Shown: piece after piece, positions 11,798-23,640 of the stretch
Layout of the letters: every line of letters begins with the position of its first letter
How positions within the stretch are numbered: the stretch's first letter is position 1
Notes under the pieces: generated by a model
What the model saw: the letters and a program-made list of their open reading frames with translations, nothing else
Told to the model about the DNA's origin: nothing
The model's database searches: none
Made by a program: the position numbers and the translations under genes
Source of the DNA: Jaltomata sinuosa
Lineage: Eukaryota > Streptophyta > Magnoliopsida > Solanales > Solanaceae
Assembly: GCA_003996215.1 (NCBI GenBank)
Contig: QJPP01007526.1
Location: 682,001 to 746,000, forward strand
Length of the DNA: 64,000 nucleotides
Direction of reading: 5' to 3'

Positions 11798-12148
11798 TAA
11801 TTTATTTATAGTATATAATAAATGCAAAAGTGTACCAACCAATAACCAAAGGAGAATCATGAATTAATTGATGATTCTGGTTTGTTAAAAACAAAAACAC
11901 TTTAAATTTTCAGTAACTTATTTGAATAAGAACTCATAAAACTTTTATTATATTGCTTCACGAAAGTCTTCTTTTTAACGAAATTTTAAAAGGAGGACAA
12001 TTTTATCATATATATAAGGGTAGGGAAATTGAAAATATAAGTGCTGATGGAGTTTCACCTCATTTGGATTCATCCCGCTTAAGATTCATTAAAGAAAAAA
12101 TGTTCTCTATTAGAATCTTAAATTTGAGATATCTAATTAAAGATGTTT

Positions 12149-12328
12149 GGTGCACTAAAGTTTCCGCTATGCGCGGAGTTCAGGGAAGAGCCAAACCACA
12201 AGAGTCTATTATATGCAATATTACTTTGCATTTCTGCCAGAGGCTCTTTTCACTGCTTAAAAATTAAAATTATGACCTGCTGATCACATGACAATAACTT
12301 TACCAGCCAGTTACTTCAAAGCACCCTC
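12149..12328 (-). mobile_element. Au-type tRNA-derived SINE, degenerate
   Basis: On the minus strand the head carries GAAGTAACTGGCTGGTAAAG (box A region) and TTGTCATGTGATCAGCAGGTCA. The body then has the pattern of the plant Au SINE (plus strand: TTCCGCTATGCGCGGAGTTC, AGAGTCTATTATATGC, ATTTCTGCCAGAGGCTCTTT). Box B is badly decayed. The 104-aa chance ORF running over it is not a gene. Confidence 0.65.
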
Positions 12329-12735
12329 CGTACCGTTATTAGTTTATATAAAAAGCGTACGATGCCCTTTTGGTCACAAAAGTTTCTGGTCTTTTTCCTT
12401 TTCTTTGTTTTTCACCAAATCTCAGTGGTATTAGCTGAGCAGATTATAATATGCCCCCACCATTTAGACAACAATTAAACTAACATTAAACCAATGTTTG
12501 CATTATTGATCCTCTTTCTTTGTAATATGGTTAAAATATATGTTCAAACAACATATCTTTTATGTCATATATGGTAAATAAATAAGTTACAAAAAGGATC
12601 ATAATGACATCCCAAGATTTTTGGTGTTCTAAATCAATTATTACTATTTATATATATACACGAAAATACAAACTATTTGAAGAAAGAAAATTGAGGATTT
12701 AAATCTTATACTCAATTTGGATAAAGAATTTATTC

Positions 12736-12870
12736 TTTTTTTCTCATTCGATATTTAGTATTCACATTGAGGCCTGATTAATTCATGTTTGAACCGCATA
12801 ACCCATTTAAAGGGGATCGCTCCACAACAAGATTTTTTTGCATATTCTTGAGGATTTAAATTTTACTCTT
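12736..12870 (-). mobile_element. SINE fragment (same family as 236-417)
   Basis: It shares TTCGATATTTAGTATTCACATTGAGGCCTGATTAATTC-like order with the copies at 236-417 and 5415-5600, then CATTTAAAGGGGATCGCTCC. The 5' head is not recognisable, so it is scored low. Confidence 0.35.
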
Positions 12871-13529
12871 TCTCTTCTCTTTTTTTTTTAAATGAGTTTT
12901 TTTTTTTAGTTATTTTTACCTAATTACTCCATAAATCAGGTGGACAATATTTTGCTTCAAGCATTAATCACTGAAAAAAGACCTAGACATGACTTGGTTG
13001 TAGTTTATAGATAATTACCAATTTTAGGTGATAAAATAAAACTTATAATATTGTGCTAAATAATCTACAATAATATTACCATCATTAAATCAACTATGGT
13101 CGATGATGCTAGGTTGGAGATTCATATTAATTAGTGATCCCTTCAAGCAAAAGAATCATTTTTAATCTTTATACCCCTACAAAAGTAATAATTTATTTTT
13201 CACTTTTTAATGAAAAGTGAGTTTTATTATTATTATTTTTTTGCTTTAGGGTTCATGATTAAAATACTTTGACTATATTGAACTATCACTAATATACGTA
13301 TTTGTATATTGTGATTTGTCTGTTCAAGTGATGATTAAGGTTAGGCAGATTTACATTTCATCTTGTTAGCTTGTGTTTGGAAGCTAATGTTTGAATTGGT
13401 TAGGCTTAATTTTATATGCTATAATTTAATTACGTTCCAATTATAAAGATGAGATAATTTTGTTAGACAGAGAAAATTAAACCAGAAAATAAAAACAGAT
13501 TTTGTTTCAATAGTAGTACTAAAAAAGTA

Positions 13530-13787
13530 CTCAATCCGTCCAATTTATATTACACCTTTTGAATTTCGAGATTCAAACGAGTGCTTCTTTGACCGTCATT
13601 TTCTATATGAATATTAAGTATTCTGAATTGTAAATTACTGTGATTTATAGTATTTTTTTATATAGTTTTCAAATATGTAAGTTTTATTTCAAAAAACATA
13701 AAGATTTCATGTCCAAATTCACAGTTAAAATTAAAAAGTTTGACTCGTGACATCTGGACGATACCACATAAACTGAGACAGGTGGAG
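13530..13787. mobile_element. Stowaway-type MITE
   Basis: TA flanks at 13528-13529 and 13788-13789. The left end CTCAATCCGTCCAATTTATA pairs with the right end, read inward as CTCCACCTGTCTCAGTTTAT. It is non-coding. Confidence 0.72.
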
Positions 13788-14802
13788 TAAAATTCAAACA
13801 AAAATAGAAATTTTATTCTGAAACAACAAAATTTACTGGTCCTTAAGAAATTTAATCCCCTCATAATTTCCATGTACGAAATTATTTCCTCCAATAATAA
13901 TAGAAAGAACTAATGACCTTAATTAAAGCGTATTTATTTTTGCCATATCAATTGCCACTAATTTTATGAATAAAAAAGTAGCATTAGCTGAGTTCTTTTA
14001 ATTGATTTTTTTTTTCATTTTATTGTTCTCACTTCCTATATATATATAAATGTAATTGTCAACATTGCTATTGCATATAAGCTGATGCAAGTCTTTTAAT
14101 TTGTTTCTTCTCTATATTTTCTATTCTAGTTCTGTTTTCTTTCTTCTGGTTCATTGATCATCCTTTAATTTTTGTTAATTATTAGGTAAACTATGAGATT
14201 TGGAAGATCTATTAAATAATTTAAAACAAAAAATCAAGCATGGGTTACACAACATACGTGGCCTTACAGTCACTCCACTTTTCTTTTATTTAGAGTCAAA
14301 TATTGCTGAGCAAATCCATGACATTTATATTATTTAATTGGTACATGGCCTTTAATTAATTTATATACCAAGTTTTTTTAAAATTATTTCCAAATAAAAA
14401 TCCTCTTCATCGATATAACTTGTATTTCTTTTTCACTAAATAACATTATAGTATTGGATTGTGTTGCAAGATGATCTAACACTGTCATTGTCGTCACAAC
14501 TATTGCAATATCATTTCATAATATTTGCTAATAAGAAAAAATTAAACTTCAACTTAGTTGTTTGTAACTCAAAATATATACTATGATCATCAATTTATTA
14601 ATCCTGGTCGTCAACTTGTCATGTAGTGTATTTGTTACATTTGAACTACCTAACTTTGGTTTAAGTTTTGTAATTACATGTGGTTAGCAAATAACATTTT
14701 GTGGTCCTCACCAAAAAAACTAGAAGAAAAAAACTTATGGCATTGCAAGTTTGATTTAATAATTTGCATAATATTTATTTAACTATGTGGGGTTAAATAT
14801 TT
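13788..14802. other. Intergenic DNA, no gene recognised
   Basis: AT-rich sequence without exon-like stretches. TTGCAAGTTGATTTAATAATTTGCATAA-like blocks near 14740-14790 recur at about 16200-16360, on the far side of TRIM 1. They form a local direct repeat into which TRIM 1 appears to have inserted. Confidence 0.4.
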
Positions 14803-15214
14803 TGTTGGGTTTGAAATCGATTGGGCATCATGCGAAAGCTATTAGTTGCAAACCATCAAGACGATAAATTAGATGACAAAGAAAAACTATAGAAAAAACA
14901 TAATATTATTATATGGTTTGACCAATTGGCCTACATATGAAAAACTAATATAAAAGAAAGTATAAAATTGTTGAGAGAAAATCTCCCCCTAAACAAGACT
15001 CTTTAATGACTACATTGTGGATGCTATTGTGTTCTGTTTGAGAAGAACATGTCTTCTATTTATAGAATTACAAGACTTCTCTTCCAAGAAAATGATAGAT
15101 ATTGTAGAGTTCTTTTTCACCAAGAAAACTCTTTCCTTCAAGAAAACCTTTTTGAATTAGAATACAATTGTGTAGAATCCAAATAAGGTAGGAAATTCAG
15201 GGCAAACCCTAACA
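14803..15214 (-). repeat. 3' LTR of TRIM 1
   Basis: Direct repeat of 15780-16192 differing at scattered sites, largely transitions. It is preceded by TATTT. The polypurine run borders its inner edge. Confidence 0.88.
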
Positions 15215-15295
15215 AATCTCCCCTTGGCTTGAATTTTCTGGTAAAATAATCTTGATCTTCCTTCTTCATACAATCTTCATATATCACTGCTGCTT

Positions 15296-15549
15296 ACCAT
15301 GATTAAAAATTGATATGGGTTAAAAATGAAGCCATGTGCATTAAAGTAAGCACGGGTTAATAATATTGAAGCCCTGTGTTAAAAGTGAGCAGGGTTGAAA
15401 ATTGAAGCCTTGTGCATTAAAAGTAAGCACAGGTTAAAAGTGGAGCTCATGCATTAAAAGTATATATGCATGAGTTGAAAGTAGCCCAAGCATTAAAAGT
15501 TAGCAAGAGTTGAAAGTTGGAGCTCATGCATTAAAGTAAGCATGGGTTG
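15296..15549. repeat. Stem-loop module array inside TRIM 1
   Basis: About seven head-to-tail modules of 26-40 bp, each with an ATTAAA(A)GTAA-like loop between short complementary arms. Examples are CCCTG...CAGGG, CTCATGCA...TGCATGAG, CATGC...GCATG and GTGC...GCAC. Arms change from module to module but mostly still pair; one module (AGCCCAAGC...GCAAGAG) pairs poorly. Modules are joined by GTTGAAA or GTTAAAA linkers. Confidence 0.7.
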
Positions 15550-15779
15550 AAAATTGATTTTGGTTTTTAAGGATGGAGCAGCAGGATTATTGAAAATGTG
15601 GTTGAGACTTTATTTTCACATATAATATCTGGACAAAAATCGTCATTATCATCAAGTTGGTTGCAACTTGATTTGAACCCATCTTGAGTCTATCTTCAAC
15701 ATCGATGAATCATTGGCTCGTTGAACACATTGGATTGTTGGGTCGTTGAACCCACTGGATCGTTGGCTCTGATACCACT

Positions 15780-16192
15780 TGTTGGGTTCGAAATCGATTG
15801 GGCATCATGCGGAAGCTATTAGTTGCAAACCATCAAGGTGATGAATTAGATGATAAAGAAAAACTATAGAAAAAGCATAATATTATTATATGGTTTGGCC
15901 AATTGGCCTACATATGAAAAACTAATATAAAAGAAAGTATAAAATTGTTGAGAGAAAATCTCCCCCTAAACAAGACTCTTTAACGACTACATTGTGGATA
16001 TTATTGTGTTTTGTTTGAGAAGAACATGTCTTCCATTTATAGAATTACAAGACTTCTCTTCCAAAAAAAGGATAGATATTGTAGAGTTCTTTTTCACCAA
16101 CAAAACTCTTTTCCGTCAAGAAAACCTTTTTGAATTAGAACACAATTGTGTATAATCCAAATAAGGTAGGAAATTCAGGGCAAACACTAATA
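15780..16192 (-). repeat. 5' LTR of TRIM 1
   Basis: Partner of 14803-15214. It borders the tRNA-Met primer binding site and is followed by the TATTT target duplication. Confidence 0.88.
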
Positions 16193-16377
16193 TATTTGTG
16201 GCATTGTAAGTTGATTTAATAATTTGCATAAACTTTATTTCGCTGTGGGATTAAATATTTATGGCATTGCAAGTTGATTTAATAATTTATATAAAATTTA
16301 TTTCACCGTGGGATTAAATATTTATGGCATTGCAAGTTGATTTAATAATTTACATAAGATTTATTTTCTCTATGCGG

Positions 16378-17113
16378 TAGGGGTGGGCATAAAAACCGGA
16401 GCACCAAAAAACCAAACCGAACCAAATTAGTTCGGTTCTTCGATTTCGGTTCTTCGGTTCGATTTCGGTTTTTTTATTTGGTTCTTCGATTCGGTGTTCG
16501 GTTTTAAGGTAGCGGTTCTTCGGTGCACCGAAGAACCAAAATTTTATTAATTAATTTTTTATAAAATATTTATATTACATATTTACAACTAACATATTTT
16601 AAATTCTAAACTCAGAACTAACAGATTTTAAGTTCTAAATTTCTCTAACCGTATTTTTGTACTCTCTTAACTTTGAGATCATATACCTTGTGGTTGTTTG
16701 TTTTCAAGATTAATTTTGTACTAGTATTATACTTGCACCAGTAAAGAAGAAAAGATAGAAAGATTAGGAAGTACCTAATTAAGTTATTTCTTACGGGGAG
16801 TCAGAGAGGAGAAGGACCAACCCAGTAAGTGATTTGTGACTTCTAATTGTAATTGTAAATTTGTAATGTGCTAATTGCTAAGACAAAATTCAAACATGTC
16901 AAGTTATTGTAAATTTTAATCCTCATTTTATTACATTTGCACCAAAAAACCGATTTAAAAACACCGAATAAAACCGAACCGAAGTTTTAAAAAATTGAAC
17001 CGAACTGAATTAGTTTGGTGCGGTGTTCGGTGCTCATTTTTGCAAAATCAAAAATCGAAAAACCGAACCGAACTTTGACAAAACCGAACCGAAGAACCGA
17101 ACGCTCACCCCTA
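16378..17113. mobile_element. hAT-type MITE with CCGAACC subterminal repeats
   Basis: The terminal inverted repeats are TAGGGGTGGGC on the left and, read inward, TAGGGGTGAGC on the right. The 8-bp flanks CTATGCGG (16370-16377) and CTATGTGG (17114-17121) differ at one base, a hAT-length target duplication. Both subterminal regions are dense in AACCGAACC/GGTTCGGTT words in opposing orientation. The AT-rich centre has no transposase. Related to 33146-33735 and 50630-51224. Confidence 0.85.
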
Positions 17114-17179
17114 CTATGTGGGATTAAATTTAATTTTTAGTTGTGTTCATAATCATGATTTAAAATCACAGTCGATCTC

Positions 17180-17800
17180 TCCAATCCATTATATTGAAAA
17201 TGTTGAGTGCAAGATGAGGGATTAGATGGATCCGTGGGCATACGAGAAGATATAAGATTAGAAATGAAGATATTTGGGATAAGGTGAAAGTGTCCTCTGT
17301 GTTGGATAAGAAGAAGAAGGGGAGATTGAGATGGTTTGGGCATGCCCAGTGAACTGTAGGTGTGAGGGGTTGGCTATGATGAGTCTGAGGTAGAGGTAAG
17401 ATAAAGAAGTATTAGAGAGAGATAACATCAGACAACGAACATGACATACTTGCAACTTACCGAGAGGATCTCAAAAATTAGGGTAGAATGTTAGTAGGTA
17501 GTCGAACATTTTCTATAGTTTCCTTATTAATATTAGTATTATCACTCTCATAATATCTTATTCTTTGATTTTATTATTACTTGTTGTCTCCTTTGTTTCA
17601 GTTACCGTATTACTTATTATTGATATTCTTCTTTTCTATATTATTTTGGGTACAATGACATTAATTATTGTATTTCCATGACTATTGTATTTCCTTTTCA
17701 AACCTTATTCGATATGATTTACTTGAATCGAGAGTCTATTATAAATAATTTCTCTAATAGAGTAAGGCCTGAATACACACCATCCTTCCCAAACCCAACA
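17180..17800 (+). pseudogene. RTE LINE 3' remnant, heavily decayed
   Basis: The plus-strand conceptual translation keeps the order of the RTE-type LINE C-terminus, seen better in the minus-strand copy at 62361-63530: a basic stretch, an LRWFGH-like stretch (near 17320-17343), then an R-rich tail. It has many stops. Near 17720-17800 the AATCGAGAGTCTATT and TAAGGCCTGAATACACACCATCCTTCCC blocks correspond to the RTE 3' end (compare 62400-62490 on the other strand). Most differences are C-to-T or G-to-A. Confidence 0.65.
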
Positions 17801-17920
17801 ACTAACAAGGGAGGAAGAAGAAAACAATGGAGAAAATACAATAACTAACAAGGAAAACAGTGCAAAACTCATAAGAAAGAAGCAAGAACAAAATATATAG
17901 TGAAATAATTGAAACACAGT

Positions 17921-20080
17921 TGTAACGATCGGGTCCATGGTTATGGGTAGTTCAATCGTGCCAAGTTTTAGAGTTAGAAAACTCCGAATTGGGGAGTTTA
18001 AAATTCTGGGCTAAGCTAGCCTCGACCGAATTTGGAGCGAGGTGGAGTCTAGGAAAATTTGGGTAAGGATTGAGTTAGGTGTCTTATTTTGAGCTAGTTT
18101 TCCACGTAGCCAAGACATAAAGGAGTCCGGAGGACTTTTTGGAATCAAATTTGGGTAAGAAGAACTCCCAGAATCGCGCTTGACGTGGAGGGGTTGTTTC
18201 GTATCATCGGGGAAAGCAAGTGTGTTGTAAAATGACCAAATTTTGGAGATTTCCAGACATTCTATCTGTGACGAGTGCAACGGTTCCACCGTCGCGATCT
18301 CCGCTATAGCGGTGAAAAATACCGCTATAGCGGTGGTTAAGGCGGTCAACGCCGCTTAAGACCGCTATAGCGGAAGTCGTCCGCTATAGCGGAGCGGGGA
18401 CCTCTATAGCGGGGCGACGAGTTTTTAATGCAGAAACTTCCTCAAAATAGTTCAGTTTTTTACAATTCATTTGGGAGAAGAACTAGGGCAATTTCAGGCA
18501 TTTTTTCTTTGTTCTTCATCGTTTTTCTTTCCTAAGGTAAGGTTTCTAGTACCCAAACTTCGTACTACTTTTCCTATGCGGTAGAATTGCTAGGAGGGAA
18601 CTTGGGGGAAGGTTGGAATAACCTAGGAATGGTGAAATCTGGGGAAGAAAGGGAATTATAAACATGAAAGTTTTTGGGTATTGTTAAAAGTGAAATATAA
18701 TGATCGTATGTTGTTAAATTCTCTATTTTTATCCGTGAAAATGATAGAACTAGAGAAATTAACGGTGAGAAAACCTGGAAAAAGGGTGGAATGATCATGG
18801 GTGGCCTGGGGTTATGGGATTTGGTGTAATCCGGGTAATGTGCAGGCCTTGTTTGTTAATTTCATGTACTTGTATGTTATTTTAGACCAAGAATAAGAAA
18901 GGAATCCAGAACACGGGAAAGCTCGGATTGAGTAGAGCTTGGATCATTTTGAGGTAGGTGATGGCTTACGATTCCTGTGAACGTGGTATATATTTGTACT
19001 CTTATCTAAGTGCTTGTATGAATTACATTGCTTAGAGAAATTGTGTAGAATGTCTAAGGGTTCTGTTTTACAGTATGTGAATTAAACGGTGTGTTGCTTG
19101 TTGGTTTACAAGTTGTTTGTTCATCTATTGACTGTGGATTGTTGACATTCGATTGGCTCTGGTACTACGCTTGGTACGGGAAATACTAAGGGCTGGCTCG
19201 GGTACCACGCCTGATATGAGTTTATTTTACTGCATCTTTGCATTGTTATTGTTGTATTGCATTGACTATTTTTGGTTCCGTGAGTGGACTGGGATATTTT
19301 ACAGAAATGTGATACTTGTTTTAGTGTCCTTGATGTGATCGGGAAACTTTGTTATAATTGTTGAGTGGATCTTGGAATATGCCAGGTTGTTCATTTACAC
19401 TTAGGTGTTGTTTAGAGGGGATCCCAAGGTGGGTTCGGGCTAAACAAAAAGGTATAGTTATTGGTATATGATTGCGGTTAGAGTTATCAGAGATGAATTT
19501 CATGCGGGGACAAGCTAGGTAGAGACTTGTAGTTTAGGGTCTGTTGACTTGTTGCATGTCTACCATACTAATTACTTGATTTGTTGTACTGCTTATACAC
19601 TGTTTATTTGGAAACTGGCTGATGATCCTACCAGTACACGGTGATTGTGTACTGGTACTGCACTTGCTTGTTTTTGTTGTGAGTACAGAAAATCTTCTGG
19701 AGGTTGACGCATGACCTCACCTGTAGGTCGGACTGTTCCAAGATATCAAGGGTGAGCCGTTCGACCAAGACGCCTTGATGCTTATTTTTTGAGTTATAGC
19801 CCAATTATTTTGGGCTTAGACTATCTCTTTTATTGTTTAAGTTTTGGGGTTGCATTCCCGTACTCTAGATATTGGTAGAATTATTTGGTACTGCGACTTT
19901 TAGTTTCTAGGGGGTTTTTCGCAGGATAATTTTAATGATATAGTTCTTTGATGATTTGAATTGCTAGTTTACTTTTTGCTGCTGGTTTTAGGCTGTTAGT
20001 CTAGGCTAAGGGTTGAACTCTATTGGTTCGCTCATCCGGGGATTGGGTGAGTTCCACTCACGAGGGTCTGGGTCGTGACA
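17921..20080 (+). repeat. 5' LTR of Tekay-type element
   Basis: 2160 bp, direct repeat of 25272-27431. It contains the palindrome cluster at 18301-18424 and a short GGCTCGGGTACCACGCC repeat near 19150-19215. The small ORFs within it are not genes. Confidence 0.95.
18301..18424. repeat. CCGCTATAGCGG palindrome cluster in LTR
   Basis: The perfect 12-bp palindrome CCGCTATAGCGG occurs four times (18301-18312, 18332-18343, 18362-18373, 18381-18392). A partial copy, CTCTATAGCGGGG, lies near 18412. The partner LTR keeps one perfect copy (25652-25663) and two damaged ones. Confidence 0.9.
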
Positions 20081-20084
20081 AAGA

Positions 20085-20097
20085 TGGTATTAGAGCC
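20085..20097 (+). other. Primer binding site of Tekay-type element
   Basis: Four bases after the 5' LTR the sequence reads TGGTATTAGAGCC. It differs from the initiator tRNA-Met complement TGGTATCAGAGCC by one transition. Confidence 0.85.
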
Positions 20098-20301
20098 CTA
20101 GGTTCGTTGATCTCGTCGTACCAAACATGTCTAGTAGAGTCTTGCGGAATGGTGAGAAGACGTCCGTACTTTTCTTCGAGAGGCTATGGGGCTTTAGGAA
20201 AAAACTATCTCTTCCTTCTTTCCCTCGTGCTATAACTTGATTCCAATTGGTATCTGGTGATACAAATTGGTATCTAACCTCATTCACTCTTCTGTTCGCA
20301 G

Positions 20302-21780
20302 ATGGTTACTACAAGGAACAACGGAGCGAGGCCAACGGTCCCGGCAGCGGTCCCGACAGCTCGTGGCAGAGGTAGAGGAAGGGGCAGAGGATGAGGTAGA
20401 GCCGCACCTGCCAGAGGTGGAGCTCAAGAGGCTGCTGGAGAGGGTGAAGCAACCTCTCCCCCACCTCAGGAACATGTTGCTGAAGATGTGGAAGTTGTTG
20501 TGAAAGACGAAGGGGCGCAGGCGGAGGCGGCACCGGTTGGGGGTGTAGGCCTTCCTACGATGACACCAGAAGCCTTTCAGCAGGCTTGGAATATTCTAAG
20601 TGGGTTGGTCGGTACTGGAGCCATACCCGCGGCTTTTGCGAATCAGGCCTTGTATACTCAGCCAGCGGTTACTACAGCGCTTAGGATGGATGCAGCTTCA
20701 AGCACGAATGATTTCTTCAGGCCAATGCTAGGCTCAGTGATGATAGGGAATGAGCATGAGATGCTTACCAAGTTTCTCAAGCTGAAACCCCCTACTTTTC
20801 AGGGTACCGACAAGGAGGATGCCTATGAGTTCATCTTGGATTGCTCTGAGAGGTTGCACAAGTTGGGTATTGTACGTCAGCATGGGGTTGAGTTTGTCAT
20901 ATTTCAGCTGCAGGGTGATGCTAAGCAGTGGTGAAGGTCTCATGTGGAGTGCTGGTCTTCTGTTCTATCCCTACTGACTTGGGAAGAGTTCCACGCTTTG
21001 TTCTTAGAGAAGTACGTACCCCGTACTTTGAAGGACTGGAAGAAAGATTAGTTCTTAAACTTAGAGCAGGGTGACATATCGGTCTCTGCTTACGAGGCTA
21101 AGTTCCACGCCTTGTCTCATTTTGCCACACAGATGTTGGGTTCCGAGGAGGAACGGGTCCGGTTGTTTGTGAAAGGTTTGAATATTGAGCTACAGGTACT
21201 GTCAGTGCATATGACTTCTTCAGAGAAGGGCTTTAATGATGTGGTGGATTATGTGAAGAAACTTGAGGGAGTCAAGCAGGCGGGGCAGGCTAAGGCTTTA
21301 GCCAAGAAGCCCCGGAATGAGGAAAATTTTGGTGGTTCATACTCCAGGGGCCAGAATCAGCAGGCTTACTCGGCCCATCCTATTCAGTCAGCTCTGCCAA
21401 CTACTACAGGTGGTCGTTAGGGAGCTCAGTCTTCAGCTCCTAGAGGCCGGGGAACATATTACATATTAGCTAGCAGGCCTGCACTTGACCGTGGTTGCTT
21501 CCATTGTGGTGATCTGGGCCATTTTAAGAGGGAGTGCTCACATAGGCAGACCGGTAAGCAGGGTCAGCAACAGTCTAGAGCAGTGGTCTCGACAAGCATA
21601 GGTGGTAATGCTAGAGGTCATCCATAGGGTGAGCGAGGTAACTTTCAGGGAGGCCGGGGAGACAGGGGGAACGGTGGTGCAGGTAGGGGTGCAACGCAGC
21701 CTGCCTGGAAAGTTGTCCAGATTGATGATCGAGTTCATTGCTATGCTTTTCCAGGGAGGACCGAGGCAGAAGCCTCAGAT
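20302..21780 (+). pseudogene. Tekay-type gag, multiple stops
   Basis: Starts at ATG 20302 with an Arg/Gly-rich leader. The Retrotrans_gag core follows (FLKLKPPTFQGTDKEDAYEF region), then a Gln-rich stretch and a CCHC zinc knuckle at 21496-21537 (C-x2-C-x4-H-x4-C, intact). The frame is continuous but is cut by TGA 20392-20394 (likely CGA), TGA 20932-20934 (likely TGG), TAG 21049-21051 (likely CAG), TAG 21418-21420 and TAG near 21627. All fit single C-to-T or G-to-A changes. It stays in the same frame as the protease that follows. Confidence 0.88.
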
Positions 21781-22350
21781 ACTGTGATCACAGGTACCAT
21801 TCTTGTCTGCGATAAAATAGCTTCGATATTATTTGACCCAGGTTCTACATATTCTTATGTGTCTGTGAGTTTTACGTTGGGTCTGGACTTAATTTGTGAT
21901 ATCCTTGATTTCCCTATCTATGTTTCTACCCCGATTAGAGAGTCGGTGATTGTGACTCGTGTCTATCGTGACTGTTCTGTTGTGTTAGTGGGGTTGCATA
22001 CTTGGGTAGACTTGGTAATTCTGGATATGGCTGATTTTGATATTATCATGGGTATGACCTGGCTATCCCCTTATCATGTGGTGTTGAACTGTAACACCAA
22101 AACTGTGGCTCTAGAGATTCAGGGTAAAGATAGATTAGAGTGAGAAGGTGTGTACAGGCCTAAGCCAGTTAAGATAATATTATTTGTTCGGGCTAGGAAG
22201 CTAGTGGGGAGGGGGTGTCTAGCCTTCTTGGATCATCTCCGGGATGATAGTGTGGAGTCCCCGTCTATTGAGTCAGTTCCCGTGGTTTCTGAGTTTCTAG
22301 AGGTGTTTCCAACGGATTTGCCCGACATACCTCCGACAGGGATATAGATT
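21781..22350 (+). pseudogene. Tekay-type protease region
   Basis: Retropepsin-like region in frame with gag. The active-site box reads FDPGST, with DPG at 21835-21843, in place of the usual D-S/T-G. A similar DPG form is, from memory, frequent in Solanaceae Tekay elements, so it may not be a defect. TGA at 22141-22143 interrupts the frame. A frameshift near 22340 leads into the RT frame. Confidence 0.8.
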
Positions 22351-23640
22351 TCTGTATTGATTTGGAGCCAGGCACTCATCCCATTTCCATTCCTCCGTAT
22401 CGTATGGCTCCGACAGAGTTGAGGGAACTTAAGACTCAGCTACATGAACTACTAGATAAGGGATTTATCCGTCCTAGTGCTTCACCTTGGGGTTCTCTGG
22501 TTATATTTGTAAAGAAGAAGGATGGTAGTATGCAGATGTGCATATATTATAGGCAGTTGAACAAGGTGACCATCCGAAATAAGTACCCTGTACCCCGTAT
22601 AGATGATTTGTTTGACCAGCTTCAAGGTGCATCGGTGTTTTCAAAAATCGACTTGAGATCGGGGTACCATCAGTTAAAGATTATGCTTGAGGATATTCCA
22701 AAAACTATTTTTCGGACTCGATATGGGCATTACGAGTTCCTAGTAATATTGTTTGGTTTGACCAATGCATCGGCAACATTCACGAGTTTGATGAATGGGG
22801 TATTTAAATCGTATTTGGATTCTTTCGTGATTGTATTTATCGATGATATTTTGATCTACTCCAAGAGTAGGGAGGAGCATGCTAATCATCTTCGTATTGT
22901 GTTGGATATCTTGAGACATCAAAAGCTTTATGAAAAATTCACTAAGTGTGAGTTTTGGTTGACTTCAGTTGCGTTCTTGGGGCATATAGTGTCAGAGAAG
23001 GGGGTGATGGTGGATCCCCAGAAAATTGAGGCAGTCAAGAGTTGGGTTCGACCTAGCTCGGTGATAAAGGTGAGAAGTTTCGTTGGGCTCGCGGGGTACT
23101 ACCGAAGATTTGTTAAGAATTTTGCGTCTATTGCTACTCATCTAATCAGGCTGACACAGAAAGATATACCATTCGTGTGGTTCAACAAGTGCGAGGAGAG
23201 CTTCCAAATGATCAAGACACTTTTGACCACGGCTCCTATATTGTCCTTACCGGTTTAAGGTAAAGACTTTATTATTTACTGTGATGCTTCACATTCTGGT
23301 TTAGGTGTTGTGTTGATGCATGATAGGAATGTGATAGCCTATGCATCCAGGCAGTTGAAGGTGCATGAGAGGAACTACCCGACTCACGACCTAGAGTTGG
23401 CAGCGGTAGTTTTTGCACTAAAGATTTGGAGACACTACCTTTATGGTGTCAAGTGCAAGGTATTCACAGATCATCACAGTCTACATCATGTATTCACGCA
23501 AAAGGATTTGAATTTGAGGCAGAGAAGGTAGATGAAGCTATTGAAGGACTATGATGTGACCATTCAGCACCATCCAGGTAAGGCTAATATGGTGGCAGAC
23601 GCATTGAGCTGGAAAACAGTTAACATGGATAGCTTGGCTT
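22340..23640 (+). pseudogene. Tekay-type RT and RNase H
   Basis: Gypsy reverse transcriptase with the LDKGFIRPSASPWG start, SKIDLRSGYHQ block and active-site FIDD at 22836-22847. GHIVSEKGV and the VRSFVGLAGYYRRF connection follow. A TAA ends the first part near 23256-23258. RNase H continues in the same frame (CDASHSGLG, then LELAAVVFALK, FTDHHSL, ADALS) with a TAG at about 23529-23531. The RT catalytic aspartates are kept, and the lesions are nonsense changes. Confidence 0.9.

Larger units (their letters stand above)
14803..16192 (-). mobile_element. TRIM-type miniature LTR retrotransposon (TRIM 1)
   Basis: Two direct repeats of about 412 bp (14803-15214 and 15780-16192) bracket a 565-bp interior with no coding capacity. 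The LTRs begin TGTTGGGTT and end CCCTAACA (right copy decayed to ACTAATA). A perfect 5-bp duplication TATTT flanks the element (14798-14802 and 16193-16197). On the minus strand the right LTR is followed after two bases by an initiator tRNA-Met primer binding site, TGGTATCAGAGCC (15765-15777). A polypurine run (AAGGGGAGA) lies beside the left LTR near 15217-15226. These are the defining parts of a terminal-repeat retrotransposon in miniature. It would need enzymes supplied by another element. Confidence 0.9.

Noticed and set aside
11953..12267. 104-aa plus-strand ORF
   Set aside because: Runs over a degenerate Au-type SINE lying on the opposite strand.
17705..19503. Several 60-112-aa ORFs in the 5' LTR of the Tekay element
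   Set aside because: Lie within LTR sequence repeated at 25272-27431, where the frames are not maintained.
20284..20533. Minus-strand ORFs over the Tekay gag start
   Set aside because: Shadows of the Arg/Gly-rich gag leader on the other strand.
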